From NCBI GenBank assembly GCA_013389115.1, contig JACADY010000036.1:40143-104142 (forward strand): a stretch of 64,000 nt of DNA, written 5' to 3'. The notes below the pieces were generated by a model, which searched no databases, was not told where the DNA came from, and saw only the letters and a program-made list of their open reading frames with translations. Source of the stretch: Alphaproteobacteria bacterium (lineage in GTDB: Bacteria; Pseudomonadota; Alphaproteobacteria; Micropepsales; Micropepsaceae). Position numbers and translations under genes: made by a program. Of the stretch, positions 46,753-56,673 are shown piece after piece (the stretch's first letter is position 1; every line of letters starts with the position of its first letter).

Positions 46753-47526
46753 CTAAAGGCTGTGCTCGCTTTGGAACCGTTCGTACCAGGCGAGATTGAC
46801 CTCGTTTGCCAGCTTGGACGTCGCGGGAACTATACGCTCGACCGGCACCTGCGACGTCACGCCTATGAAGTCCAGGCATCGCCGGATCGTATCGGAAATG
46901 TTTTCCTCAAGATCCTCATACATGATGCGCAACGGCTCCACATTGTAGATGAGGAAGAATGACTCCCATTGCGCCTTTTGCAGCAGCAGCTCTTGGATGC
47001 GCATCTCCAGCGCATGGCGGCTGTACTGAGGGCCCGCCTTGGAGATCGAGCGAAATAGGTTTCCATCGGCATCGCGATGCCAGACCCCTGAGGTAATTGC
47101 GCTCTGAAGTGAAATGGCCTGCGCGAGCACGTCCTTGCGATCGAGATAGATAAATCGTGCGTTCGGCAGTATCTGCGAAAGCGGCGACACGTTCAAAAGC
47201 GGATGAAAGTCTCCATAGCTGATCTTCAAGGAAAACACGCCGTTCCCGGTCGCCTTCGATACCGTGACCTTCCGCCAGTAATCCGAAAAACAGGAGCTGT
47301 GCAGCTCGGATGCGAACATCTGCATCGGCCCGCGCGGATTTAAGTATTCATCCGGAAACCCGAAAACTTTTGTTTTCTCAAGAAGCGAGCAAAGCATGGT
47401 GCTGCCGACACGGGGGAGCATTGCGATGGCGCACACTGAAGAACAATTCAAATCACAATCACAATTATCGTTCCCAGAGTTAGGAATATCCTGGAAAATA
47501 TTCTCGAAATAAGTATCCAAACTCAT
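46753..47526 (-). CDS. Stf0-like sulfotransferase
   Basis: 257 aa; MLPRVGSTMLCSLLEKTKVFGFPDEYLNP (5'-PSB loop plus PDEYLNP) and IYLDRKDVLAQAISLQSA; Cys-rich N-terminus. Confidence 0.8.
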   Translation of the reverse strand: MSLDTYFENIFQDIPNSGNDNCDCDLNCSSVCAIAMLPRVGSTMLCSLLEKTKVFGFPDEYLNPRGPMQMFASELHSSCFSDYWRKVTVSKATGNGVFSLKISYGDFHPLLNVSPLSQILPNARFIYLDRKDVLAQAISLQSAITSGVWHRDADGNLFRSISKAGPQYSRHALEMRIQELLLQKAQWESFFLIYNVEPLRIMYEDLEENISDTIRRCLDFIGVTSQVPVERIVPATSKLANEVNLAWYERFQSEHSL

Positions 47527-47724
47527 CCCGCGTTCAACCGCTTACACACAACTAGGAAAACAGTGCTGATTTGAAACGGCTGTTGAGTCGTAAAACAAAA
47601 TACCCATACCCGCGATAAAGCACGCGCTTGATGCGCTTGGAAAGGCAAACCCAACCCATACAACGTTCCATCAGTTCTGGAACTGATTATCGAGCCAGAT
47701 TCCGTCTGTCTAATGTCATTAAAT

Positions 47725-50700
47725 TCAGGTCAGTGCGTTTGCCTGTCGCGGCACTTGCACGCTGGGTGCCATTTCCGTGCCAAGGACATAGACGTCCTGA
47801 TGGCCCCACCAGAACGCTTCCTGTTGGAAAATGAGGGGCACGGCGAGACGTGCGACTTCGCGCTGCACAAATTCGGGCGTCACGATGGTCTGCCCATATT
47901 CGGCAAGATCGAGATCCTTCTGTTCGCTCTCGGCGCGAAACCAGAATCCATTTTCGGGGATTTCCGGGTTGCCGAAGAACCTGCGACTGGTGAGCCCTTG
48001 CGTCGTGAACACAAGATATCCGCCGGGCGCAGTATGGCGCAGAAGCGCTTCGACCCAGCGCCCCCAGCTTCGGAGCGGCATGTGAGAGAAGAATGAGAGG
48101 GCAAAGACGACATCGAACTGTCGGCCAAGGTTGAGTTCCTCGGGAACCGAACGAGAAAGGCGGGCCGGCACGGCAAGCTCGGCCTCGATGAAACCGATCG
48201 CCTCCTCGTGAATGTCGCACGCCACGATATCCGCCGAGGGAAACACATTGCGGAAATGGCGCGTGACACAGCCATAGCCGGACGCGAACTCAAGAAGCGA
48301 GAATGCGTCTTCCTTGAGACGAGAACCCGGCAGCAGCTTGAAAACGAGTTCGCGCAGACGTTCGGCCGATCGCCTGCCATCGCCAAAGTAATAGTGAGCG
48401 GCGGCGCGTTGATTGGCGAAGCTGCGATTCTCAACGAGAAAGCGGAAGATGAAATCCTGCTCATGGATGGCGCTCGGCACCTGCTGCTCGAACGCCCCTT
48501 CCCGCACATAGGAGAGCAATTCCTCCGTATACGGTGGTAATCGCGTTGTCGCGGCCTTCTTGGGAACGGCGGGTTTGGCCTTGTGCTCTTCAGCGACAGG
48601 CAGACTTTCGAACGCGACCGGGGGCGAAGCTTTGCGCTTCTGCGATCCAGCGCCGGAACTTGCGCCCGCCATGAGCGGCGCATAAGCCGGATTGAGGTCG
48701 ATCTCCGGCACCGCATCGCTCGCCAGCCCCAGATAGCGATAGGCATGGCGCGCGAACGCATCTGCAAGAGCATCGAGATCTGGCGAAACGGCGACCGCAT
48801 GGCGAACATGCGCCTGCAAGCCTAGAATCTCGCGCAAATGCTTATCGCTCTTGGTGCCCGTTGTCACGCTGCCCGCATGGCGGCGGTGATCATTGAGCGC
48901 CTCTGGGCTGAAGGCGACCCGCCCCTTCTTCAAAAGCTCCACATAGACGAGCCAGTCGCCGGCGACCTTGTAGTCGGGAAGCTGATCCTCCAATGCTCGC
49001 ATCGTGGAAAGCAGTGCCGAACGCGAGAACACGCAGGCGCTCACATTGGGAATCGTGTTCTTGACCGAAAGCGCGCACGCGATTTCCTCAAGCCCCTCGA
49101 CGACATAGGGCGCCGTCCATTTGGCGGGCGAAACATCACGCACATAGTCGAGATAATCGTTGGCAAGAATGGTACCGTCTTCGCCCATTTGCCGCGACTG
49201 GCAATAACTGAGGACAACGCCCTCCTTGACGGCCCCCGCCATGACTTCGGAAAGGAAGTGGGGAGAAGAAAGATCATCCGCCTCCGCAATCCAGACGACA
49301 TCGCCACTCGCCAGCTCGACGCCCTTGCGCCATTGCTTGAACACGGAACCTGAGTTGCTGGCATTGACGACGAGCCGCGCTTCAGGGATGAGAGAAGCGA
49401 GGTTGGCCCTCAACCAGTCGGCGCTTCCATCGCTCGAGGCATCGTCAAGCACGATCACTTCATAGATGGGATAGGTTTGACTCGCGATCGAGCGCAGGCG
49501 TTCAAGCAAAAGCCCGGCATAGTTGTAGTTCGGAACGATGACCGACACGCGCCTGAAGTGAGGGTCGGCAAGCGCGGCAAGATCAAAGGCATATCGCCGG
49601 AACGAAAACCGCTCATCGATGATCACCTGAGCCGCCTTCACGCGCGGCGAACCCGCCTTGCGCTCATTCAACAGACGGTCAAGGGCAACCGCCATCGCCT
49701 GTGTGTCGAAGGCGGGTACGAGGGCGCCAAAGCCCTCCTCGATCAATGTGCCAAGCCCCGTCGTGCCATCGAAGGCAGCGACCGGAAGCCCCGCATCGAA
49801 CGCTTCGAGCACGACAGAGGGAAACGGATCCTCGCGCGAGGTGAGCGCATAGGCATCCGCGCCGGCATAATATTCCCCGACTTCCGACAACTCGACCCGC
49901 CCGGGAAAGAGAATCCGCTCCTCGAGTTTTGCGTCCCGCACCCTTTTTCGGATGCTCGGCTCCAGATGCTGGTGCAACGCGCCAACCCAAAGGAGGGCGG
50001 CATCGCTCCGTAAACGGAGTAGTTTCTCCGCCGCATCGAGAAAGAGATCGATACCCTTGCGCTCATCGGCAAAGCCGACGCCAAGCACGATGAGTGTATC
50101 CGCACCTAGGCCAAGGCGGCTTCGCAAGCGAGCGCGGATTTGCGCGACGGGCGCCGGATCGCGCGGTGCCCGTGCCGCATAGAGACCTTGCGGACGGATC
50201 ACGCAAGACCGCTCGCGCAAGGGTGCGATCGTCTCGAATTTCTCCTGCACGAATGCTGAGGCAAATACGACGTGGTCCGCGTGTTCCGCGATCGCCCGCG
50301 CGTGGCCTTCGAGCTTGTAGGATTGAATGAGGCCGGGCAATTCATGCACGAGCGAGACGACGCGAAACCCGGCCCCTTTCAGCACCCACGCGAAGTAGCC
50401 AGAGACGGTGGTGTTCGTGATGGCAAGGTGATGTCCTTGCGCTCGAAGGGCTTTGACGAGCGCCGCCGCGCGCTCGCCCGTGGCATCGCCCGTCAGATCA
50501 TGCACGGTTCCCAGGGCCGCAAATTGCGGCAGAAGCGGCCCTGAGCCCAGGAGCACGATATCGACCGCGTAGCCAAGTTCGTTCTTCAGCGCCGTGATGA
50601 TGCCGAGCGAGAGCATCTGCGCGCCATGCGGATAGGCATCGTGCGAGACATAAACGATGCGCCGCCGGGCGCGTTGCCCGGCCGCCCCTGGTTCCCGCTT

Positions 50701-53274
50701 GCTGCCCAGATCGGCGAGCGCATCGCGGGTCGCCTGGAGATAGGCATAGCCGCGCCGCCTGTCGGGTTCGAGGCATGCGCCTTCCGCCCACTCGTTCCAG
50801 GCATTGATGAAAACGCAGCGCCGCGAGGGCTCGCTGATCCGCTCCAGCGTGTCGCGCGCCGCATTCTCCAGCCATTCCCGGTAGCCGGCCGGCGAGGCAT
50901 GGGCGAAAACCGTCCCACGCCCTGGACGGCGCGCTTCATTGTCCCAGGAGGGATTGACGCCGCGAAAGAGCCGGTCATCCGACGGCGCATAGGGTCGGCT
51001 GCGTTCAACGAGCGCACGCCAGTCATAGACACGTCCGGAAAACGAGGGGTTGATGCGCTCGATCTCACCGGTGATGTCAGTGGGCGGAATATTGTTGGGT
51101 GGAAACTCGATCGCGGCATCAAAGCCGATATCGGCCGGATCGAAACTGTCAAAGGATTGGGTAAAGGCGAGGAAGATCTCGCCGATTCCGTTCGCGCGCG
51201 CCAATGCACGCCAGCGCTCAGCCGTCTCGCGCGCCTGCGGCAGAAGCCCCGGCCGATAGACGACGAACAGTGGCTTGCCTTCGATCCGGATATAGCGCGG
51301 GTCTTGCAGATATTTTGCGATATGGGCGAACAGCGCTTCGTCATCCTCAGGGGAATGGTGCTGCGCCATAAGGATTTCGCTGTCGAGCCCGTCCCAGCGC
51401 CGCGACCAGTTCTCGTTCGCCCAGCAGAGGCAATACTCGATGTCGATATCGGGATTCTCGTAGAGCTGCTGGATCGGCGCCTCGAGCAGCGTCTTGCCCG
51501 CGAACCAATAGAAGTACATGCAAAAGCCCGCAATGCCATAGAGCCGCGCGAGTTCTGCCTGGCGGCGCTGCACATCGATCAGACGCAAATCGTAAAAGCC
51601 AAGCTCGCCGGGGAGTTTCGGCTGCTCATGGCCGACGAATTGCGGCTGAGCCTTACTGACATTCGTCCATTCGGTGAAACCGCGCCCCCACCAGCGATCA
51701 TTCTCCGGAATCGGATGAAATTGGGGCAGATAGAATGCGATCAGCCGGACGGGCGGCGCGGGCGGCCGCTCGCTTTGCGGCGAGAGCACGGCGTCATCGC
51801 TGACAGCATCGCCCCCCGTCCGCGCCATGAGAAGGGGTCGGTTCGACAGATCGGAATACCCTTGAGCGCATTCGGCGTCCAACTGATCTGCCCCGCGCAG
51901 AAACCGCTTGGGATCGCGCTTGGCGAGCGACCGCTCCAGTTTCTTGCGCTGCGTCCCCGATGGGACGAGCCCCATGCGCAGGGCACTCTGGAGGATCTTG
52001 AACCCCGCATGGCGCGCAAGCGTGTTGAGCGGCCGTTTATGCGCCCGCGTCGCCTCGAACGCCATGTCTCGCGCCGCCGATTGCGCCTTGATGAGAAGCG
52101 TATGCTGGAGGCGGTTCGCGGCCCTCGCCTTTGTCAATTCCTCGGCCGCGGCTTGGCGCGCAGTGTCCAGGCGCCGATTTTCTTCCTGCCGCGTAGCAAG
52201 ACTGTCCTGCGCCGCCTTGAGTTGCGCTTCCAACGCCGCTTCCCCCTCCAGGCGGCGCGAGGCACGGATCACGGCCTCCCGCTCTTCCTTCAAGGCCGCC
52301 TGATAGCGCGCGTTGAGCTCCGCAGCACCCTTGAGGTTCTGCTGGTGATGTTGTGTTGCTTGAGCCAGTTGCTCGGCGGCGTGATAGTATTTGCGGATCC
52401 ACTTGAGCTGCGAAAGCTCGATGCCACTCATCACCTGCCCTACAGCCTCGGCCCGGTCATTGAACGGCGCGGCGATCCGATCGAATTGCGCATCGAACGC
52501 GCCCTCATGGGCGGAGATTTCATGCAGGAGCGCGGTTAATTCGTCAGTACCGGGAATATCGGCTCTGCCTGGCTCCAACGATTGGAAGTGATCACGCCCC
52601 TTCAATAGCTCTGGCGACAGGAACGCTTCGATCTCGCGCGCCCTTGCCTCGTCATCGCCATGCAGCGAAACGCCAAGGGCGCCCGCGATGCGATGAAGGC
52701 ATTGCCGCCAATCCTCGATCAATGCCGCCACGGGAACGAACAGTCGGGGAACCCCCCGCGTGTGTTTTTCCGCGTCAAGCACGTGCCGCATCCACAGCAT
52801 CATGCCGTGGGCAAAGCTGATACCGTCGCGATGCGCAAGGGAGGCGGCAACGTCCGCAACTGGCCGGAAAGGAATGAGTATGCGTGGCGCGACATCCATC
52901 CGCGCAAGCACGTCGCGCCACAAGGGAAAGAGCGTGCACAGACGGGGATCCTTGATCACCCATGCCGCATCCCCGCGCGCATATTCCGCACCGAGCACGT
53001 CTTCGATGCGGCGGCCATAGTCATCGGCCAAGGGCGTATGGAGGCGCGCTTCATCGAGCGGCTGCACGCTCTGCCAGGTGCGCCCGAGCTGCTCAAGTAG
53101 CGCATCATGCACGCGCACGAGCGGCTCGGATTCGAAATACCCTTTGGCATTGAATTCATTCGCGGGAAGAAGGGCCTTAGGCAGCGACAAACCTGCGGCG
53201 CCTAAAACGCCCGAAAACGCCGAAGTCCCGCTGCGATGCATTCCAAGAATTAGGACTGCGACTTGGCTCGCCAT
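47725..53274 (-). CDS. Giant multi-module glycan enzyme: sulfotransferase-like / coiled coil / GH99-like (WbsX) / GT4 / GT2 / methyltransferase
   Basis: 1849 aa uninterrupted ORF. Modules (approximate nt): sulfotransferase-like LILGMHRSGTSAFSGVL 53274-52660; GH99-like IAFYLPQFHPIPENDRWWGRGFTEWTNV...NAWNEWAEGACLEP 51755-50720; GT4 IVYVSHDAYPHGAQ 50670-49600; GT2 VSVIVPNYNYAGLLLERLRSIASQTYPIYEVIVLDDASSDGS 49560-48900; methyltransferase LEFASGYGCVTRHFRN...FDVVFALSFFSHMP 48330-47760. Confidence 0.9.
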   Translation of the reverse strand: MASQVAVLILGMHRSGTSAFSGVLGAAGLSLPKALLPANEFNAKGYFESEPLVRVHDALLEQLGRTWQSVQPLDEARLHTPLADDYGRRIEDVLGAEYARGDAAWVIKDPRLCTLFPLWRDVLARMDVAPRILIPFRPVADVAASLAHRDGISFAHGMMLWMRHVLDAEKHTRGVPRLFVPVAALIEDWRQCLHRIAGALGVSLHGDDEARAREIEAFLSPELLKGRDHFQSLEPGRADIPGTDELTALLHEISAHEGAFDAQFDRIAAPFNDRAEAVGQVMSGIELSQLKWIRKYYHAAEQLAQATQHHQQNLKGAAELNARYQAALKEEREAVIRASRRLEGEAALEAQLKAAQDSLATRQEENRRLDTARQAAAEELTKARAANRLQHTLLIKAQSAARDMAFEATRAHKRPLNTLARHAGFKILQSALRMGLVPSGTQRKKLERSLAKRDPKRFLRGADQLDAECAQGYSDLSNRPLLMARTGGDAVSDDAVLSPQSERPPAPPVRLIAFYLPQFHPIPENDRWWGRGFTEWTNVSKAQPQFVGHEQPKLPGELGFYDLRLIDVQRRQAELARLYGIAGFCMYFYWFAGKTLLEAPIQQLYENPDIDIEYCLCWANENWSRRWDGLDSEILMAQHHSPEDDEALFAHIAKYLQDPRYIRIEGKPLFVVYRPGLLPQARETAERWRALARANGIGEIFLAFTQSFDSFDPADIGFDAAIEFPPNNIPPTDITGEIERINPSFSGRVYDWRALVERSRPYAPSDDRLFRGVNPSWDNEARRPGRGTVFAHASPAGYREWLENAARDTLERISEPSRRCVFINAWNEWAEGACLEPDRRRGYAYLQATRDALADLGSKREPGAAGQRARRRIVYVSHDAYPHGAQMLSLGIITALKNELGYAVDIVLLGSGPLLPQFAALGTVHDLTGDATGERAAALVKALRAQGHHLAITNTTVSGYFAWVLKGAGFRVVSLVHELPGLIQSYKLEGHARAIAEHADHVVFASAFVQEKFETIAPLRERSCVIRPQGLYAARAPRDPAPVAQIRARLRSRLGLGADTLIVLGVGFADERKGIDLFLDAAEKLLRLRSDAALLWVGALHQHLEPSIRKRVRDAKLEERILFPGRVELSEVGEYYAGADAYALTSREDPFPSVVLEAFDAGLPVAAFDGTTGLGTLIEEGFGALVPAFDTQAMAVALDRLLNERKAGSPRVKAAQVIIDERFSFRRYAFDLAALADPHFRRVSVIVPNYNYAGLLLERLRSIASQTYPIYEVIVLDDASSDGSADWLRANLASLIPEARLVVNASNSGSVFKQWRKGVELASGDVVWIAEADDLSSPHFLSEVMAGAVKEGVVLSYCQSRQMGEDGTILANDYLDYVRDVSPAKWTAPYVVEGLEEIACALSVKNTIPNVSACVFSRSALLSTMRALEDQLPDYKVAGDWLVYVELLKKGRVAFSPEALNDHRRHAGSVTTGTKSDKHLREILGLQAHVRHAVAVSPDLDALADAFARHAYRYLGLASDAVPEIDLNPAYAPLMAGASSGAGSQKRKASPPVAFESLPVAEEHKAKPAVPKKAATTRLPPYTEELLSYVREGAFEQQVPSAIHEQDFIFRFLVENRSFANQRAAAHYYFGDGRRSAERLRELVFKLLPGSRLKEDAFSLLEFASGYGCVTRHFRNVFPSADIVACDIHEEAIGFIEAELAVPARLSRSVPEELNLGRQFDVVFALSFFSHMPLRSWGRWVEALLRHTAPGGYLVFTTQGLTSRRFFGNPEIPENGFWFRAESEQKDLDLAEYGQTIVTPEFVQREVARLAVPLIFQQEAFWWGHQDVYVLGTEMAPSVQVPRQANALT

Positions 53275-53448
53275 GCACCGAGTGATCCCATGATGGATGT
53301 TGGCTTTTTAAGACGATAGGAAGCGGGCGCCGCCCCGCTCGCGCCGCCATTTCGCCCTATAGCCTGCGGGCCATGGAACCTCAAGGATAAACAGTCGCGT
53401 GTAACCGCCTGCCACCAGACGGGTTTTGCCGCCTGTCCAGCGCGTGGA

Positions 53449-56400
53449 TCAGAAGCCGAAATCTGTCCCGTCGATCTGGCCCGCAGCGCCGATGATCAGA
53501 AGCTGACCGCCCGCGAACAGCACCTGGACATCGGAGCCGACAGTCATGATCGTAAGATCGCTGAGACTGTTGACGGAGGAATGGCCCGAGAAATCGAAGA
53601 TGTCGAAGCCATCCTCAAAGCCATAGATCGTGTCGTTGTCCGATCCGTCGGCCAGATAGACGGTATCACCGCCGCTTCCGCCGAAAATGGCATCATCGCC
53701 GGCGCCGCCGTAAATCGAATCGGCATCGTCATCGCCGAAGATTACGTCCGCGCCGCCGTTGCCGACAAGGATATCGGTGCCACTGCCGCCGCTGAGAACA
53801 TCGGCCAGCGTGCCGCCATAGATCGTGTCGTTCCCCAAGGCGCCGCCCAGTGTCACCGCCGTCGTCAACGCGCTCGCATCGAACGTATCATCGCCCGTAT
53901 AGCCCGCGACCAGTTCAACGCTGGTGCCGATCCCGATGCTCACCCCCGCCGCGTCGAGCACATAGACCCGGTCATAGCCTGTGCCGCCCTCAAGCGTGCT
54001 GTCATTCCCCACGACGTAAAGGCTGTCATCCCCGCCATCGCCGTAGAGCGCATCGGCGCCCGCATCGCCGAAGATGATATCATTGCCTTCCCCGCCATGG
54101 ATCGTGTCCACGCCCGTGCCGCCGGCGAGGAGATCCCCCGCCGTTCCGCCGGTCAGCGTGTCGTTGCCTTCAGCCCCGCCGATCGTGATCGCCGTCGTCA
54201 CGGCGCTCGCATTGAGCGTGTCGTCGCCCGTATAGCCGCCCGCAAACTCGATCCCCGTGCCGATCGTGATGCTCACCCCCGCGGCATCGAGCACGGTGAT
54301 CACATCGTGACCCGCGCCGCCCTCAAGCAGGGCGTCGTTGCCCTCCACATAGAGCGTGTCGTTACCGTCTCCCCCTGAGAGATTGTCAACACCGGTTCCG
54401 CCGAACAGCAGATCACCGCCGCCGCCGCCATAGAGCGTGTCCGTTCCATCGATCCCCGCCAGCAGGTCGTTGTCGTCGTCGCCGAAGATGACGTCCGCGC
54501 CACCATTGCCGACGAGATAGTCCGCACCGCCGCCGCCGCTGATAATGTCGGCCTGCGAGCCGCCATAGATCGTGTCGTTCCCCAAGGCGCCGCCCAGCGT
54601 CAAAGCCGTCGTCAGCGCACTTGCATTGAACGTGTCATCGCCGGTATAGCCCGCGACCAGTTCAATGCCGGTGCCGATCCCGATGCTCACCCCCGCCGCG
54701 TCGAGCACATAGACCCGGTCATAGCCTGTGCCACCCTCAAGGGTCGTATCATTTCCCTGCACATAGAGATTGTCATCGCCGCCATCGCCGTAGAGCGCAT
54801 CGGCCCCGGCATCGCCGAAGATGGTGTCGTTGCCTTCCCCGCCATGGATCGTGTCCACGCCCGTGCCGCCGGCGAGAAGATCCCCCGCCGTTCCGCCGGT
54901 CAGCGTGTCGTTGCCTTCAGCCCCGCCGATCGTGATCGCCGTCGTTAACGCGCTCGCATTGAGCGTGTCATTGCCCGTATAGCCGCCCGCAAATTCGATC
55001 CCCGTTCCGATCGTGACGCTCACCCCGGCGGCATCGAGCACGGTGACCACATCATAGCCCGCCCCGCCCGAGAGCAATGAGTCATTGCCTTCCACATAGA
55101 GCGTGTCGTCACCGTCTCCCCCTGAGAGCGAGTCAACGCCCGTCCCGCCAAAGAGCAGGTCGTTCCCCCCGCCCCCCTCCAGCGTGTCTGAACCCTCGAT
55201 CCCCGCCAGCATATCCGCGCCGTCTCCGCCTTGCAGGAGATTGGCCGAACTGCTGCCGATCAGGTTGTCATTGAAGTCAGAGCCGATCAGGTTCTCAATG
55301 AAGCTGAGCGTGTCCGTGCCAAGCCCGCCCCCCACCGCCTGCGCGGTCGAGAGATGAAGCCCCACGCTGACGCCGGAGCTCGCATCAGCGTAGCTGGCCG
55401 TATCGGTCCCATTTCCCCCGTTCAGCACATCGTTCCCAGCGCCGCCGATCAGCGTGTCGTTGCCATTGTTTCCAGTAAGGCTGTTATTGGCCTGGTTGCC
55501 TGTGATCGCGTCGTTGCCCGAACCACCGATGGCGTTTTCGATGAGAGAAGCGGTGTCGCCCTCATAGAGCCAGGCATTGGCGATGTTTCCGCGCGCATAT
55601 TGCAGGCCGCCAAGCGACACGTCATAGCCAAGGATGGCGAGCTGTGCGCTCGACACGGTCGACCATTCGCCCGGGTTGAGATCGATAGTGAGATTGGTCG
55701 TGTAGTTCGAGAAACTATAGGTATCTGTGCCGCCACCGTCCCAGATGGTTCGGAAGATGACATTCGCAACAGCAGCGCCCTGTCCAGCCCCGTTGATGAA
55801 CATCTCGCCCGTCGTCGGGCTGAACGTATAGGTCGTATTGCCCGAATTGGTCGAATAATTCGCCCCATACATGTACTGGAGCGCTGCGATGTCGGACAGC
55901 ATCAGGGTCTGCGGCGCATGGCCATTATAGGCCGTGTAATAGCTGCCAGGGCTCCCGACATAGGAGCGATAGGTCATGACCGAATATTCAAGACTGTCAT
56001 GATCGGTGGGAAGGGCACCATACGTGTCGGTTTCATGGCCGTGCTTCAGCCCGAGCGTATGCCCCATCTCGTGCATGAAGGTGCTGAACGCATACGTCCC
56101 CATATCAGGGTCGTCATAGGTGCCGCTGGAATTGTTGTACCAGGAATCCCCCGCCTGCGCGTCATACCAGGGATAGCTCGCATAGGCGGTGCTTGGCTCG
56201 TCCGACATGGCAAAGCGCAAGTCCGCATGCGTCGTCGCGGTCTCGGTGATCTCGGTAAAGGTCAGCCCGCAGATGGACTCGATCATGTCGTAGAACGATC
56301 GCACCACCGCCTGCTGCTGCGCGTTCAGCGGCTCGAAATTGTTGGAGGCCTCGAGCGTGTACTCGTAGAAAAGGGCCGATGTCGGGAAACTGAAGGTGAG

Positions 56401-56673
56401 AGAGTTGGTGCTCCAGGCAAGGCTGGAGATGATCCCGTCGATGTCCTGGTTCCCCGATGCGGGAACGAACGAGGGGCTTGCGCTCACCGTGACGGCCTGG
56501 GCCGTGAACCCTCCCGAGGTGCTGTTGGTGGACTGCATTTGCAGATGCCCCAAGGCTCCGCAGCATGGACAGTTCGAGAGGCCGCCAAGTGACGGCGAGG
56601 AAGAGGAGGAGATCATCGGGCGCAAATCCTCGTTGGCGGCTGGGGTCAAACCTGAACGCGACGCGAAGGACAA
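53449..56673 (-). CDS. RTX-type M10 (serralysin-like) metalloprotease
   Basis: 1074 aa; HEMGHTLGLKHG zinc motif with following Met-turn SVMTYRS; long C-terminal GGxGxD-type repeats (GGEGNDTIFGDAGADALYGDGGDD). Confidence 0.92.
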   Translation of the reverse strand: MSFASRSGLTPAANEDLRPMISSSSSPSLGGLSNCPCCGALGHLQMQSTNSTSGGFTAQAVTVSASPSFVPASGNQDIDGIISSLAWSTNSLTFSFPTSALFYEYTLEASNNFEPLNAQQQAVVRSFYDMIESICGLTFTEITETATTHADLRFAMSDEPSTAYASYPWYDAQAGDSWYNNSSGTYDDPDMGTYAFSTFMHEMGHTLGLKHGHETDTYGALPTDHDSLEYSVMTYRSYVGSPGSYYTAYNGHAPQTLMLSDIAALQYMYGANYSTNSGNTTYTFSPTTGEMFINGAGQGAAVANVIFRTIWDGGGTDTYSFSNYTTNLTIDLNPGEWSTVSSAQLAILGYDVSLGGLQYARGNIANAWLYEGDTASLIENAIGGSGNDAITGNQANNSLTGNNGNDTLIGGAGNDVLNGGNGTDTASYADASSGVSVGLHLSTAQAVGGGLGTDTLSFIENLIGSDFNDNLIGSSSANLLQGGDGADMLAGIEGSDTLEGGGGNDLLFGGTGVDSLSGGDGDDTLYVEGNDSLLSGGAGYDVVTVLDAAGVSVTIGTGIEFAGGYTGNDTLNASALTTAITIGGAEGNDTLTGGTAGDLLAGGTGVDTIHGGEGNDTIFGDAGADALYGDGGDDNLYVQGNDTTLEGGTGYDRVYVLDAAGVSIGIGTGIELVAGYTGDDTFNASALTTALTLGGALGNDTIYGGSQADIISGGGGADYLVGNGGADVIFGDDDNDLLAGIDGTDTLYGGGGGDLLFGGTGVDNLSGGDGNDTLYVEGNDALLEGGAGHDVITVLDAAGVSITIGTGIEFAGGYTGDDTLNASAVTTAITIGGAEGNDTLTGGTAGDLLAGGTGVDTIHGGEGNDIIFGDAGADALYGDGGDDSLYVVGNDSTLEGGTGYDRVYVLDAAGVSIGIGTSVELVAGYTGDDTFDASALTTAVTLGGALGNDTIYGGTLADVLSGGSGTDILVGNGGADVIFGDDDADSIYGGAGDDAIFGGSGGDTVYLADGSDNDTIYGFEDGFDIFDFSGHSSVNSLSDLTIMTVGSDVQVLFAGGQLLIIGAAGQIDGTDFGF
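53700..55190. repeat. Two tandem copies of a 747-bp repeat within the RTX gene (each with a related 333/414-bp half-structure)
   Basis: gatcgtgtcgttccccaaggcgccgcccag at 53821 recurs at 54568; atcgtgtccacgcccgtgccgccggcgag at 54101 recurs at 54848; both offsets are 747 bp. The gtcgtca...gc motif at 53861, 54194 and 54608 gives sub-offsets of 333 and 414. Outer boundaries approximate. Confidence 0.88.

Noticed and set aside
50626-52539. 637-aa plus-strand ORF inside the giant glycan gene
   Set aside because: Antisense to strongly supported GH99-like and sulfotransferase modules.
53449-55400. Regular repeats that could suggest a CRISPR array
   Set aside because: Repeats are in-frame RTX coding repeats, not short identical repeats with unique spacers; no cas genes.
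55231-56592. 453-aa plus-strand ORF antisense to the RTX protease
   Set aside because: Antisense to the HEMGHTLGLKHG protease domain; repetitive Ile/Arg/Ala-rich translation mirrors the RTX repeats.
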